Positions 6,884 to 13,540 of a DNA stretch of 16,378 bases are shown piece after piece. A program made the translations under genes and the position numbers. This DNA comes from an uncultured Oscillospiraceae bacterium (GTDB lineage: Bacteria; Bacillota; Clostridia; Oscillospirales; JAAYXM01): NCBI GenBank assembly GCA_934446465.1, contig CAKSEF010000039.1:1-16378 (forward strand). The letters are read 5' to 3'. Within the stretch, counting starts at the first letter, position 1. The number at the start of each line of letters is the position of its first letter. The notes under the pieces were generated by a model, which did no database searches, was not told where the DNA came from, and saw only the letters and a program-made list of their open reading frames with translations.

Positions 6884-7618
6884 GTGCAGGTGGTAGATAA
6901 GGGGCTCGTTTTGCGCGAAACGTCTTACAAAGATTCAGATGTAATACTTACTATTCTCACGGAATGCTGCGGAAAGGTTTCAGTTCTTGCACGCGGTGCA
7001 AGGCAGAAAAGCAGCCGATTTACGGCTGCCATCCAGCTCCTGACATATTCCGAATTTTCCCTGTTTGAAAGCCGCGGTATGTATACTCTCAACGAGGCAG
7101 ATCCGATTGAAATGTTCTACGGTATACGCAAGGACATAGTAAAACTCTCGCTTGCTTCGTATTTTGCCGAGGTGCTTGAACAGGCGGCGGATGAAGAAAG
7201 CATAAACCCCGAGCTTTTGAGGCTCGGACTGAACTCTGTTTATGCGCTCGCAAATACATCGTGCGACGTAAAAAAACTAAAGGCCGTATTTGAAATAAAA
7301 GTTGCGGCACTCTCCGGTTACTGCCCGAGTGTTTTTTCGTGCGCGGGCTGCGGAAACTGCGAAGATATATGCGAATTTGATATACAGAACGGTGCGGTTT
7401 ACTGCAAGGACTGCGCAGGCGGCGGGAATATGCGGATAGACCCGAGCACCGCAGACGCAATGCGTTATATTATCGCAAGCGATATTAAAAAAATATTTTC
7501 ATTTTCAATAGGTCAGAAATCTCTTGACAGACTGTCAAGGGCGGCAGAGGAATATCTGACCGTCCACTTTGACAGAACATTCAAGACAAATACATTCTTC
7601 AAGAGTATATGCAACTAA
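6884..7618 (+). CDS. recO: DNA repair protein RecO
   Basis: RecO anneals ssDNA and, with RecR (and RecF), helps load RecA at gaps. The product is 244 aa, a usual length. Residues 1-80 form the OB-fold with the conserved start KGLVLRETSYKDSDVILTILT and LARGARQKSSRF (36-46). A helical domain follows with a zinc-finger: CAGC (153-156) and CKDC (174-177) are the canonical ligand pairs; extra Cys residues at 147, 159 and 163 make this region unusually cysteine-rich. The start is GTG. It is 24 nt after era and 16 nt before mutS2, so it is clearly co-transcribed. Confidence 0.95.
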   Translation: MQVVDKGLVLRETSYKDSDVILTILTECCGKVSVLARGARQKSSRFTAAIQLLTYSEFSLFESRGMYTLNEADPIEMFYGIRKDIVKLSLASYFAEVLEQAADEESINPELLRLGLNSVYALANTSCDVKKLKAVFEIKVAALSGYCPSVFSCAGCGNCEDICEFDIQNGAVYCKDCAGGGNMRIDPSTADAMRYIIASDIKKIFSFSIGQKSLDRLSRAAEEYLTVHFDRTFKTNTFFKSICN

Positions 7619-7634
7619 TTTTCGGAGGATTTTC

Positions 7635-10022
7635 ATGGATGATTTATATAAAAAATCCTTAAATACATTAGAACTTCCGGACGTATTGTCCATGCTCGCG
7701 GACTATGCGGTAAGCGACAGCGGAAAAAAATTCGCATTGTCCGTATCACCGCAGACGAGCGTGTCGGAGGTTTCCGCATCGCTTGAAAAGACGGACGATG
7801 CACGCAAGCTAATCGGAATTAAAGGAACCCCCGCCTTTTCGGGGATATGCGACGTTTCGGAGTCCCTTGCGCGTGCGGAACGCGGAGGTTCGCTGAATGC
7901 GGGTGAGCTTTTGCGCGTGGCAGAGCTCTTAAGAACCGCGCGCGGGGCACAGAACTACCTCGAAGAGGACAGGCGCGGAGAAAAGACTTCGCTTGACAAT
8001 ATGTTTGCGGGGCTTCTTACCGATAAAAGCCTTGAGGACAGTATAACAAAAGCAATTATAAGCCCCGAGGAGATAGCGGATTCGGCTTCTGATGAACTCC
8101 TTTCCATAAGACGGAGAATGAGAAGAAGCGGGGAAAAAATACGCGAGGTGCTGTCGGGAATAATATCCTCGCCGAAACATTCAAAGCATCTCCAAGAAGC
8201 GATTATAACGCAGCGTTCGGGAAGATATGTCGTCCCCGTAAAAAGCGAATACAGAAACGAGATAAAGGGGCTTGTCCACGATGTTTCGTCGACGGGTGCG
8301 ACTGTTTTTATCGAGCCTATGCAGGTGGTTGAGCTTAACAATACTATGCGTGAGCTCGAAACGGCGGAGAAAAACGAAATAGAGCGCATACTTGCTGAGC
8401 TTTCCGCGCTCGCCGCCGATTTTTCGGACGGACTGCGCACGGATTTTGAAATACTGACTCGACTTGATGTAATATTCGCTATGGGCAGAATGTCCTACGC
8501 TCTGAATGCGTGCTCGCCGAAAGTGAACGATAACGGAAACGTCGAACTTAAAAATGCAAGACACCCGCTCCTTGATAAAGAAAAAACCGTTCCGATTTCA
8601 ATACGTATAGGAAAGGATTTTGATACGCTCGTTATAACGGGACCGAATACCGGCGGAAAAACAGTTTCGCTGAAAACCATAGGACTGCTAACTCTGATGG
8701 CGGAATGCGGAATGCATATTCCGTGCGACAGCGGGAGCGAGATATCGGTTTTTGATAAAATATATGCCGATATAGGAGACGAGCAAAGCATAGAACAGTC
8801 CCTCTCAACATTCTCCTCACATATGAAAAACATAGTTGAAATAATCGGCGGAGCGGATGATAAGACGCTTGTACTTGTTGATGAGCTCGGAGCGGGAACA
8901 GACCCTGTCGAGGGCGCGGCGCTCGCCGTTTCAATAATCGAGTACCTGAAATCGGCAGGGGTAAAAACCGTTGCGACGACACATTATGCCGAGCTTAAAA
9001 GCTACGCTCTTATAACGGACAGGGTTGAAAATGCAAGCTGTGAATTTGACGTAACAACGCTCCGACCGACGTATCGCCTCTTAATCGGAGTTCCCGGAAA
9101 GAGCAACGCATTTGCTATTTCCGAACGTCTCGGGCTTCCTAAAAGAATAATAGACGGCGCTGACAGGCTTGTTCAGCGCGAGGATAAGCGATTTGATGAG
9201 ATTCTCTCAACGCTTGAGGAAAAGCAGAAACAGCTCGACAGTGAAATAATCCACGCGAGAGAACTCAAGGCAGACGCCGAAACACGCCACGAAAAGTCAA
9301 AACGCTTTGAGGCAGAGCTTGAAAAACAGAGAATCGGAATTATCGAAAAAGCCCGCGCGGACGCGGAAAAAATAATCAGGGACGCACGGGACGCGGCAGA
9401 CAATGCGCTTCTTGAAATTGCAGAAATACGTAAGCTTGAGGCAAAAAAAGAAGACAGAAGAAGAATAAACGATGCAAGGAGCGAGCTTAAGAGAGGACTT
9501 AACGAGGCGGAACGAAAGGTTATAAACTCGAAGGCAAAAAAAATGCCGAAACCGCTTCCGCGAAAGCTCCGACCGGGCGACACAATAGAACTCACCGAAC
9601 TCGGACTCCGCGGAACAGTAATTGAAGTGTCGGAAAAAAACGGCGCACTCACCGTTCAGGCGGGAATTATGAAAGTTACGGCGCGCCCCGAGGAAGTTGA
9701 GCTTATCGAGGAGAGCGGCGAGAAGACCGTGAGCGAGTTCATTGCCCGCAAGAAGGCCGAGCTCCGAAATATCTCCGTGAAGCCCGAAGTCGATTTGCGG
9801 GGAATGACGGCGGACGAAGCGGAGTACACGCTTGGGTCATACCTCGACAGCGCATTCCTTGCAAAGCTTCCGTCAGTAACAATAATTCACGGAAAGGGCA
9901 CAGGCGTGCTAAGAAAAACAGTACACGCATTTCTCCGAGGCGATAAGCGCGTGAAGTCATGGAGGCTCGGCGTTTACGGCGAAGGCGAGGACGGAGTAAC
10001 GGTTGCGGAAATGCGGATATAG
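7635..10022 (+). CDS. mutS2: Endonuclease MutS2 with C-terminal Smr domain
   Basis: MutS2 is a MutS-family ATPase and nuclease linked to suppression of recombination and, in B. subtilis, to rescue of collided ribosomes. The 795-aa product lacks the MutS mismatch-recognition domain. It contains a helical clamp region (~1-300), the ATPase with Walker A GPNTGGKT (336-343), Walker B VLVDELGAGTDP and the THYAELK switch, then a long charged coiled coil (~510-640), a KOW-like segment (PGDTIELTELGLRGTVIEV) and a C-terminal Smr nuclease domain with VDLRGM (719-724) and HGKGTG (752-757). I start at ATG 7635, which has CGGAGGA at 7623-7629 and gives the normal N-terminus MDDLYKKSLNTLELPDVL; the frame stays open further upstream but that is inside recO. 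Last gene of the rlmB operon; no clear hairpin terminator follows. Confidence 0.97.
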   Translation: MDDLYKKSLNTLELPDVLSMLADYAVSDSGKKFALSVSPQTSVSEVSASLEKTDDARKLIGIKGTPAFSGICDVSESLARAERGGSLNAGELLRVAELLRTARGAQNYLEEDRRGEKTSLDNMFAGLLTDKSLEDSITKAIISPEEIADSASDELLSIRRRMRRSGEKIREVLSGIISSPKHSKHLQEAIITQRSGRYVVPVKSEYRNEIKGLVHDVSSTGATVFIEPMQVVELNNTMRELETAEKNEIERILAELSALAADFSDGLRTDFEILTRLDVIFAMGRMSYALNACSPKVNDNGNVELKNARHPLLDKEKTVPISIRIGKDFDTLVITGPNTGGKTVSLKTIGLLTLMAECGMHIPCDSGSEISVFDKIYADIGDEQSIEQSLSTFSSHMKNIVEIIGGADDKTLVLVDELGAGTDPVEGAALAVSIIEYLKSAGVKTVATTHYAELKSYALITDRVENASCEFDVTTLRPTYRLLIGVPGKSNAFAISERLGLPKRIIDGADRLVQREDKRFDEILSTLEEKQKQLDSEIIHARELKADAETRHEKSKRFEAELEKQRIGIIEKARADAEKIIRDARDAADNALLEIAEIRKLEAKKEDRRRINDARSELKRGLNEAERKVINSKAKKMPKPLPRKLRPGDTIELTELGLRGTVIEVSEKNGALTVQAGIMKVTARPEEVELIEESGEKTVSEFIARKKAELRNISVKPEVDLRGMTADEAEYTLGSYLDSAFLAKLPSVTIIHGKGTGVLRKTVHAFLRGDKRVKSWRLGVYGEGEDGVTVAEMRI

Positions 10023-10062
10023 CAAAAAAACGGCTGTTTTCGCGCATATCGTCAAAAAGTTA

Positions 10063-10092
10063 TTGACTTATATATGCTGAATTTGGTATTAT
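10063..10092 (+). promoter_or_regulatory. Sigma-A-type promoter of the HPr-like gene
   Basis: TTGACT (10063-10068) and TATTAT (10087-10092) are separated by 18 bp, and TGG directly precedes the -10 (extended -10). It is placed about 50 nt upstream of the HPr-like start, showing that this gene has its own promoter rather than depending on read-through from mutS2. Confidence 0.8.
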
Positions 10093-10144
10093 ATATACAG
10101 AGATATTTTTATATGCAATTTATAAATGAGGAGAATGCGATAAA

Positions 10145-10414
10145 ATGTGTTCTAAACAGGTAGTAATAAACAATCAGATAGGGCTCCGTGCCCGCCCGGC
10201 AACCTTTTTCATACAGAAGGCAAATGAGTTTAAATGCAGTATTCAGGTTGAACGCGAGGAGCGCCGTGTAAACGCAAAGAGCCTTCTCGGTGTTTTGTCG
10301 CTCGGCATAGTTAAGGGAACGGTGGTAACGATTATAGCCGACGGGGTTGACGAGGATGAGGCAATAGTCGCACTTTCCGAGCTTGTCGAGGGTAACTTCT
10401 CCGACCAGATGTAA
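10145..10414 (+). CDS. HPr-like (Crh-type) protein with Arg at the His15 position
   Basis: The 89-aa protein has the full HPr fold signature: VVINNQIGL.ARPATFFIQKANEF, then VNAKSLLGVLSLGI and TIIADGVDEDEAI. In HPr, His15 of GLHARPA accepts phosphate from PEP via enzyme I; here the motif is GLRARPA with Arg at residue 15 (codon CGT, one base from CAT). Arg17 and the HPr-kinase target Ser46 (in NAKSLLG) are both present. The protein should therefore be unable to carry PTS phosphate but could still be phosphorylated on Ser46 and act with CcpA, as does B. subtilis Crh, which has Gln15. GAGGAGA at 10128-10134 supports the ATG at 10145. It has its own promoter and is followed by a palindrome and then uvrC. 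Whether a true HPr exists elsewhere cannot be seen here. Confidence 0.9.
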   Translation: MCSKQVVINNQIGLRARPATFFIQKANEFKCSIQVEREERRVNAKSLLGVLSLGIVKGTVVTIIADGVDEDEAIVALSELVEGNFSDQM

Positions 10415-10431
10415 TTTTAATAACAACTTTT

Positions 10432-10457
10432 GTAGACGGCATAGCTATGCCGTCTAC
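10432..10457. repeat. Perfect 26-bp palindrome between the HPr-like gene and uvrC
   Basis: The half-sites GTAGACGGCATAG and CTATGCCGTCTAC are exact reverse complements with no spacer. In RNA they would form an 11-bp stem with an AGCT tetraloop. Flanking ATAACA (10420-10425) and TGTTAT (10460-10465) can extend pairing across a small internal loop. No T-run follows in either direction, so it is not a standard intrinsic terminator. It ends 23 nt before the uvrC start and just before its ribosome binding site. It may be an operator, an mRNA-stabilising or processing hairpin, or a dispersed repeat. Confidence 0.85.
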
Positions 10458-10468
10458 GCTGTTATAGG

Positions 10469-10474
10469 CAGGTG
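10469..10474 (+). promoter_or_regulatory. Ribosome binding site deciding the GTG start of uvrC
   Basis: AGGTGA lies 6 nt before the GTG at 10481. An earlier in-frame GTG at 10472 lies within this site and is unlikely to be the start. Confidence 0.65.
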
Positions 10475-10480
10475 ATTTTC

Positions 10481-12304
10481 GTGAATGCAAAGGAAAAGGC
10501 TCTGAAGCTGCCCCAAAAACCCGGCGTCTATATAATGCTTGATAGGTCCGGCGCGGTAATATACGTAGGTAAGGCAAAAAAACTGTATAACAGAGTAAAT
10601 TCGTATTTCAGAAGCAATTCCTCGCATAACGCGAAAACACGCAAAATGGTGTCCCAAATAAATGATTTTGATTATATAATAACCGACACCGAATTTGAAG
10701 CCCTTGTGCTTGAAAATTCACTTATAAAAAGGCATATGCCGAAATATAACATACTGCTTAAGGACGATAAGGGATATCCGTTTATTAGGCTTGATGACAG
10801 AAAGCCATATCCGCGTTTTTCGATAGTGTCAAAAAAGGCAGACGACGGTGCAAAGTATTTCGGGCCTTACGGCGGAAGAAGCGAGTCGAAAAAGGCAATA
10901 GAAGCCGTTTCGGAGGTATTGAAACTTCCGACGTGTTCACGTAAATTCCCAAACGATATCGGCAAAGGACGGCCGTGTCTTAACAGTCATATAGGAAGGT
11001 GCGACGCCGTGTGCGCGGGGCGTGTTTCCGAATCGGAATACAGGGAAAAAATCGCACGGGCATGTATGATTCTCGACGGGAAGACCGACGAGATGACAAA
11101 AATTCTCGAAAAGAAAATGCTCGCCTATGCAGACAAGCTGGAGTTTGAGCTTGCAGGGAAGGTGCGCGATGAGATTCGTGCAGTGAACGCGCTTTCGGGA
11201 AAGCAAAAAATAATTTCAAGCATGATGTCCGATACAGATGTATTCGGACTGTATACGGGAGACAGCAGAACCGCTTTTGCAGTCCTCCATTATATTGACG
11301 GAACTCTTCACAGCAGTGAAATCAAAATGACGGAAACGCCTGTATATGCCGATGAAAAAGAACTTTTGGAGGAGTTTGTTCTGAGGTATTATTCGGGAAG
11401 AACAACGCTTCCGCGCGATGTGTATATCCAGCACGAGCTTTCGAGTATGGAAACGCTCTCGGATTGGCTTACGGAGCTCGCGGGACGGCGCGTTCGTGTA
11501 TCGTGTCCGAAACGCGGGGAAAAACTGAAATCAGTAAGAATGGCAGCGCAAAATGCCGAAGAAAAGGCACTTGCCGAAATGAAGCGGTTTGAACGCGAGA
11601 AAAAAGTGCTGAAAGATTTGCAAAAAATCCTTGCGCTTGAAAAACTTCCGTCAAGAATAGAAGCCTACGATATATCAAATACGTCAGGAACAGAGACGGT
11701 TGCGGGTATGATAGTGTTTAAGGACGGAAGCCCGACCCGAAGCGAATACCGCAAATTTAAAATAAAAACATTTGACGGTCAGGATGACCCAAGAGCGATG
11801 GCAGAGGTCGTGGAGCGTCGTTTTAACAGATACAACGCAGGAGACGAAAAGTTTTCGGAGCTTCCGGACCTCGTCCTGCTTGACGGAGGTATTACTCAGC
11901 TAAACGCCGTGCTCGAAGTGTTCGGTAAAATGGGGATAGGCGTTCCTGTATTCGGAATGGTGAAAAACGATAAGCACAGTACACGCGCGTTAATTGACGC
12001 GTACGGACGGGAGGCGGGAATATCCGCAAGTCCGTCAGTGTTCGGCTTTGTTACGGCAGTCCAGGAGGAAGTTCACCGCTATTCAATAGATTATCACAGA
12101 AAACGCAGGGGCAAGGCGATTACGGGAAGCAGTCTTACTAAGATAGACGGCGTGGGAAGCACCCGCGCAAAAGAACTGCTGAAAAGATTCGGAAGCATCA
12201 CGGCAATAAAAAATGCAGAGATTATAGAACTCGAATCCGTGGTTCCGAAAAACACGGCACAGGCCGTATATGAGTATTACCACAGTAATTCTAAGGAGGA
12301 ATAG
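10481..12304 (+). CDS. uvrC: UvrABC excinuclease subunit C
   Basis: UvrC makes the 3' and 5' incisions in nucleotide excision repair. From GTG 10481 the product is 607 aa, the usual length, beginning MNAKEKALKLPQKPGVYIM. The N-terminal GIY-YIG nuclease is visible as GVY (15-17) and YVG (28-30) with Arg38 in LYNRVNSYF. A Cys cluster region is CSRKFPNDIGKGRPC...C...C. The UVR domain, which contacts UvrB, is KKMLAYADKLEFELAGKVRDEI. The RNase H-like second nuclease has D397 (YDISNTSG), D468 (LLDGGITQ) and H532 (EEVHRYSIDYHRKRR). A C-terminal helix-hairpin-helix is TKIDGVGSTRAKELLKRFGSITAI. All expected catalytic residues are present. rsmD starts 3 nt after the stop. Confidence 0.97.
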   Translation: MNAKEKALKLPQKPGVYIMLDRSGAVIYVGKAKKLYNRVNSYFRSNSSHNAKTRKMVSQINDFDYIITDTEFEALVLENSLIKRHMPKYNILLKDDKGYPFIRLDDRKPYPRFSIVSKKADDGAKYFGPYGGRSESKKAIEAVSEVLKLPTCSRKFPNDIGKGRPCLNSHIGRCDAVCAGRVSESEYREKIARACMILDGKTDEMTKILEKKMLAYADKLEFELAGKVRDEIRAVNALSGKQKIISSMMSDTDVFGLYTGDSRTAFAVLHYIDGTLHSSEIKMTETPVYADEKELLEEFVLRYYSGRTTLPRDVYIQHELSSMETLSDWLTELAGRRVRVSCPKRGEKLKSVRMAAQNAEEKALAEMKRFEREKKVLKDLQKILALEKLPSRIEAYDISNTSGTETVAGMIVFKDGSPTRSEYRKFKIKTFDGQDDPRAMAEVVERRFNRYNAGDEKFSELPDLVLLDGGITQLNAVLEVFGKMGIGVPVFGMVKNDKHSTRALIDAYGREAGISASPSVFGFVTAVQEEVHRYSIDYHRKRRGKAITGSSLTKIDGVGSTRAKELLKRFGSITAIKNAEIIELESVVPKNTAQAVYEYYHSNSKEE

Positions 12305-12307
12305 ATA

Positions 12308-12895
12308 ATGCGCGTTATATCGGGAACAGCGCGCGGCCGCGTGCTGAAATCAATCGAAGGAGAAGCAACGCGCCCTACGACTGATAAGGTCAAGGAATCG
12401 ATATTCAATATAATTCAGTTTGAGATTGCTGATACGCGCGTGCTGGATTTGTTCGGCGGGAGCGGGCAGCTTGCTATCGAAGCGATAAGCCGCGGAGCAA
12501 AAAGCGCCGTTGTGTGCGAAAACTCAAAACAGGCATCAGCCTTGATTAAGGAAAATGTGAAAAAGTGCGGTTTTGAAAATGAAATAAGAATACACCGTGG
12601 GGATTTTACGGATGTCCTCACGAAGGATTCAAAGTACGATGTGATATTTCTTGACCCGCCGTATAACAGCGGATTGCTTTCCCGTGCACTCGAAATCATA
12701 CAAACATTTGACATCCTGTCGTTAAATGGTATAATAGTATGTGAAACGGATGGGAAATACGAAATTCAGGATTTGAAAGAGCCGTACAAAATACGAAAAG
12801 AATATAAATACGGCAGGATAAAGCTCACTGTTATTTGCAAGGATCAGATGGGGAAAAAAGATTTTCAGGAGGAAGAAAAATGGCAAGCGGAATAG
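12308..12895 (+). CDS. rsmD: 16S rRNA (guanine966-N2)-methyltransferase RsmD
   Basis: RsmD methylates G966 of 16S rRNA in the assembled 30S subunit. The 195-aa protein begins MRVISGTARGRVLKS, followed by the conserved TRPTTDKVKESIFNI. Motif I is LDLFGGSGQLAIEAISRGA (usually LFAGSGALGIEA) and the catalytic motif IV is FLDPPYNSG. The ribosome binding site AAGGAGGAA lies at the end of uvrC, overlapping its last codons. The last ~20 residues (QMGKKDFQEEEKWQAE) are encoded over the ribosome binding site and start of the next gene, and are probably a non-conserved tail. In many Firmicutes coaD follows rsmD; here it does not. Confidence 0.93.
   Translation: MRVISGTARGRVLKSIEGEATRPTTDKVKESIFNIIQFEIADTRVLDLFGGSGQLAIEAISRGAKSAVVCENSKQASALIKENVKKCGFENEIRIHRGDFTDVLTKDSKYDVIFLDPPYNSGLLSRALEIIQTFDILSLNGIIVCETDGKYEIQDLKEPYKIRKEYKYGRIKLTVICKDQMGKKDFQEEEKWQAE
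12867..12872 (+). promoter_or_regulatory. Ribosome binding site of the coiled-coil protein, inside rsmD
   Basis: AGGAGG lies 7 nt before the ATG at 12880. This fixes the start within the 3' end of rsmD and implies translational coupling. Confidence 0.8.
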
Positions 12896-13362
12896 AAGAA
12901 TTGGTAAATATGCTGTATGATATGGTGTCAGACGCGTGGGCGCTCCCGTTCGGAGCGGAGAAGTGCCTTGTTGAGCGTGAAAAACTGCTCGACTTAATCG
13001 ATGAAATCCGCGTCAACCTTCCAAAAGACCTCGAACAGGCGCGTGCCATTGTCGAAAACAGAAACGATATACTTGCACAGGCAAAGCGCGAGGCCGAGTC
13101 AATCAAGGCTGCTGCCGAGGAACGTGCGAAACATATGGTAGCCGAGGATGAAATAGTCATATCAACCCGCCATAAGGCAAACGAAATCATCACTTCGGCC
13201 GAAAGCCGTTCAAAGGAACTCCGCCGTGTGTCAAACGACTATGCGGAGGACACATTGCGCCGTCTCGAGGATGTCATCGAGCAGGCACTCCGCGAAACAC
13301 GCGAGGCAAGAAAGAACTTCAAATCGGCTGTTGCAAAATCGGTATCAGAGGAACAGAAATAA
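12880..13362 (+). CDS. Clostridial coiled-coil protein resembling ATP synthase subunit b, function unknown
   Basis: The 160-aa protein is highly charged and predicted to be mostly helical. Residues 1-47 contain the conserved-looking GAEKCLVEREKLLDLIDEIRVNLP, and 50-150 form a long coiled coil rich in Ala, Glu, Lys and Arg (e.g. ILAQAKREAESIKAAAEERAK). It has no membrane segment. Proteins of this outline (V-RE-LL-LIDEIR-LP, then a long helix) are common in Clostridia beside rsmD, coaD and ylbJ and are often labelled 'ATPase' or 'F0 subunit b-like'; that label reflects only coiled-coil similarity. The DivIVA/GpsB class is another superficial match. The gene overlaps rsmD by 16 nt, so the two are probably translationally coupled. 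It is the last gene before a terminator. Confidence 0.85.
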   Translation: MASGIEELVNMLYDMVSDAWALPFGAEKCLVEREKLLDLIDEIRVNLPKDLEQARAIVENRNDILAQAKREAESIKAAAEERAKHMVAEDEIVISTRHKANEIITSAESRSKELRRVSNDYAEDTLRRLEDVIEQALRETREARKNFKSAVAKSVSEEQK

Positions 13363-13376
13363 TAAGTGTTGCTTAA

Positions 13377-13422
13377 CACACCGCGGAATGAGAAAAAACC
13401 TCGCTCTGCGGTGTGATTTTTT
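13377..13422 (+). terminator. Intrinsic terminator of the uvrC-rsmD operon
   Basis: An 8-bp outer stem CACACCGC / GCGGTGTG, extended inward by GA and GAG pairing across mismatches, closes an A-rich loop. It is followed by ATTTTTT (13416-13422). It begins 14 nt after the stop of the coiled-coil gene. Confidence 0.88.
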
Positions 13423-13443
13423 CGGAATAGGATAATATTGCTT

Positions 13444-13457
13444 AATGTATATACATT
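13444..13457. promoter_or_regulatory. 14-bp palindrome upstream of the aminotransferase promoter (possible operator)
   Basis: AATGTATATACATT is a perfect palindrome 23 bp upstream of the -35 element at 13481. It could be a regulator-binding site for the aminotransferase gene. The AT-rich composition makes chance occurrence quite possible. Confidence 0.35.
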
Positions 13458-13480
13458 CTTGCCGATATGCCTGATTGGGA

Positions 13481-13509
13481 TTGATTTTCAGTCTGCACTT
13501 TGGTATACT
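13481..13509 (+). promoter_or_regulatory. Sigma-A-type promoter of the DegT-family aminotransferase
   Basis: TTGATT (13481-13486) and TATACT (13504-13509) are separated by 17 bp; TGG immediately precedes the -10, giving an extended -10. It is 31 nt upstream of the ATG at 13541 and follows the terminator at 13377-13422, so the downstream gene is an independent unit. Confidence 0.85.
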
Positions 13510-13540
13510 CTGTTCAAATAAAGAGTACGGAGGAATTTTA

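Noticed and set aside
7569..7634. Upstream extension of mutS2 from an in-frame start inside recO
   Set aside because: The extension reads a non-conserved peptide within recO; ATG 7635 has a good ribosome binding site and yields the normal MutS2 N-terminus.
10023..10062. Terminator after mutS2
   Set aside because: The stretch has short A and T runs but no convincing stem, so I cannot support one.
10432..10457. Intrinsic terminator of the HPr-like gene
   Set aside because: The hairpin is perfect but has no U-tract on either side, so I list it as a palindrome of unknown role.
12835..12879. Upstream start for the coiled-coil protein within rsmD
   Set aside because: The AGGAGG at 12867-12872 lies between that start and ATG 12880, which shows that 12880 is the real start.
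13475..13540. Upstream extension of the aminotransferase
   Set aside because: These codons overlap the -35 and -10 promoter elements, so they precede the transcript; ATG 13541 has CGGAGGA at the right distance.
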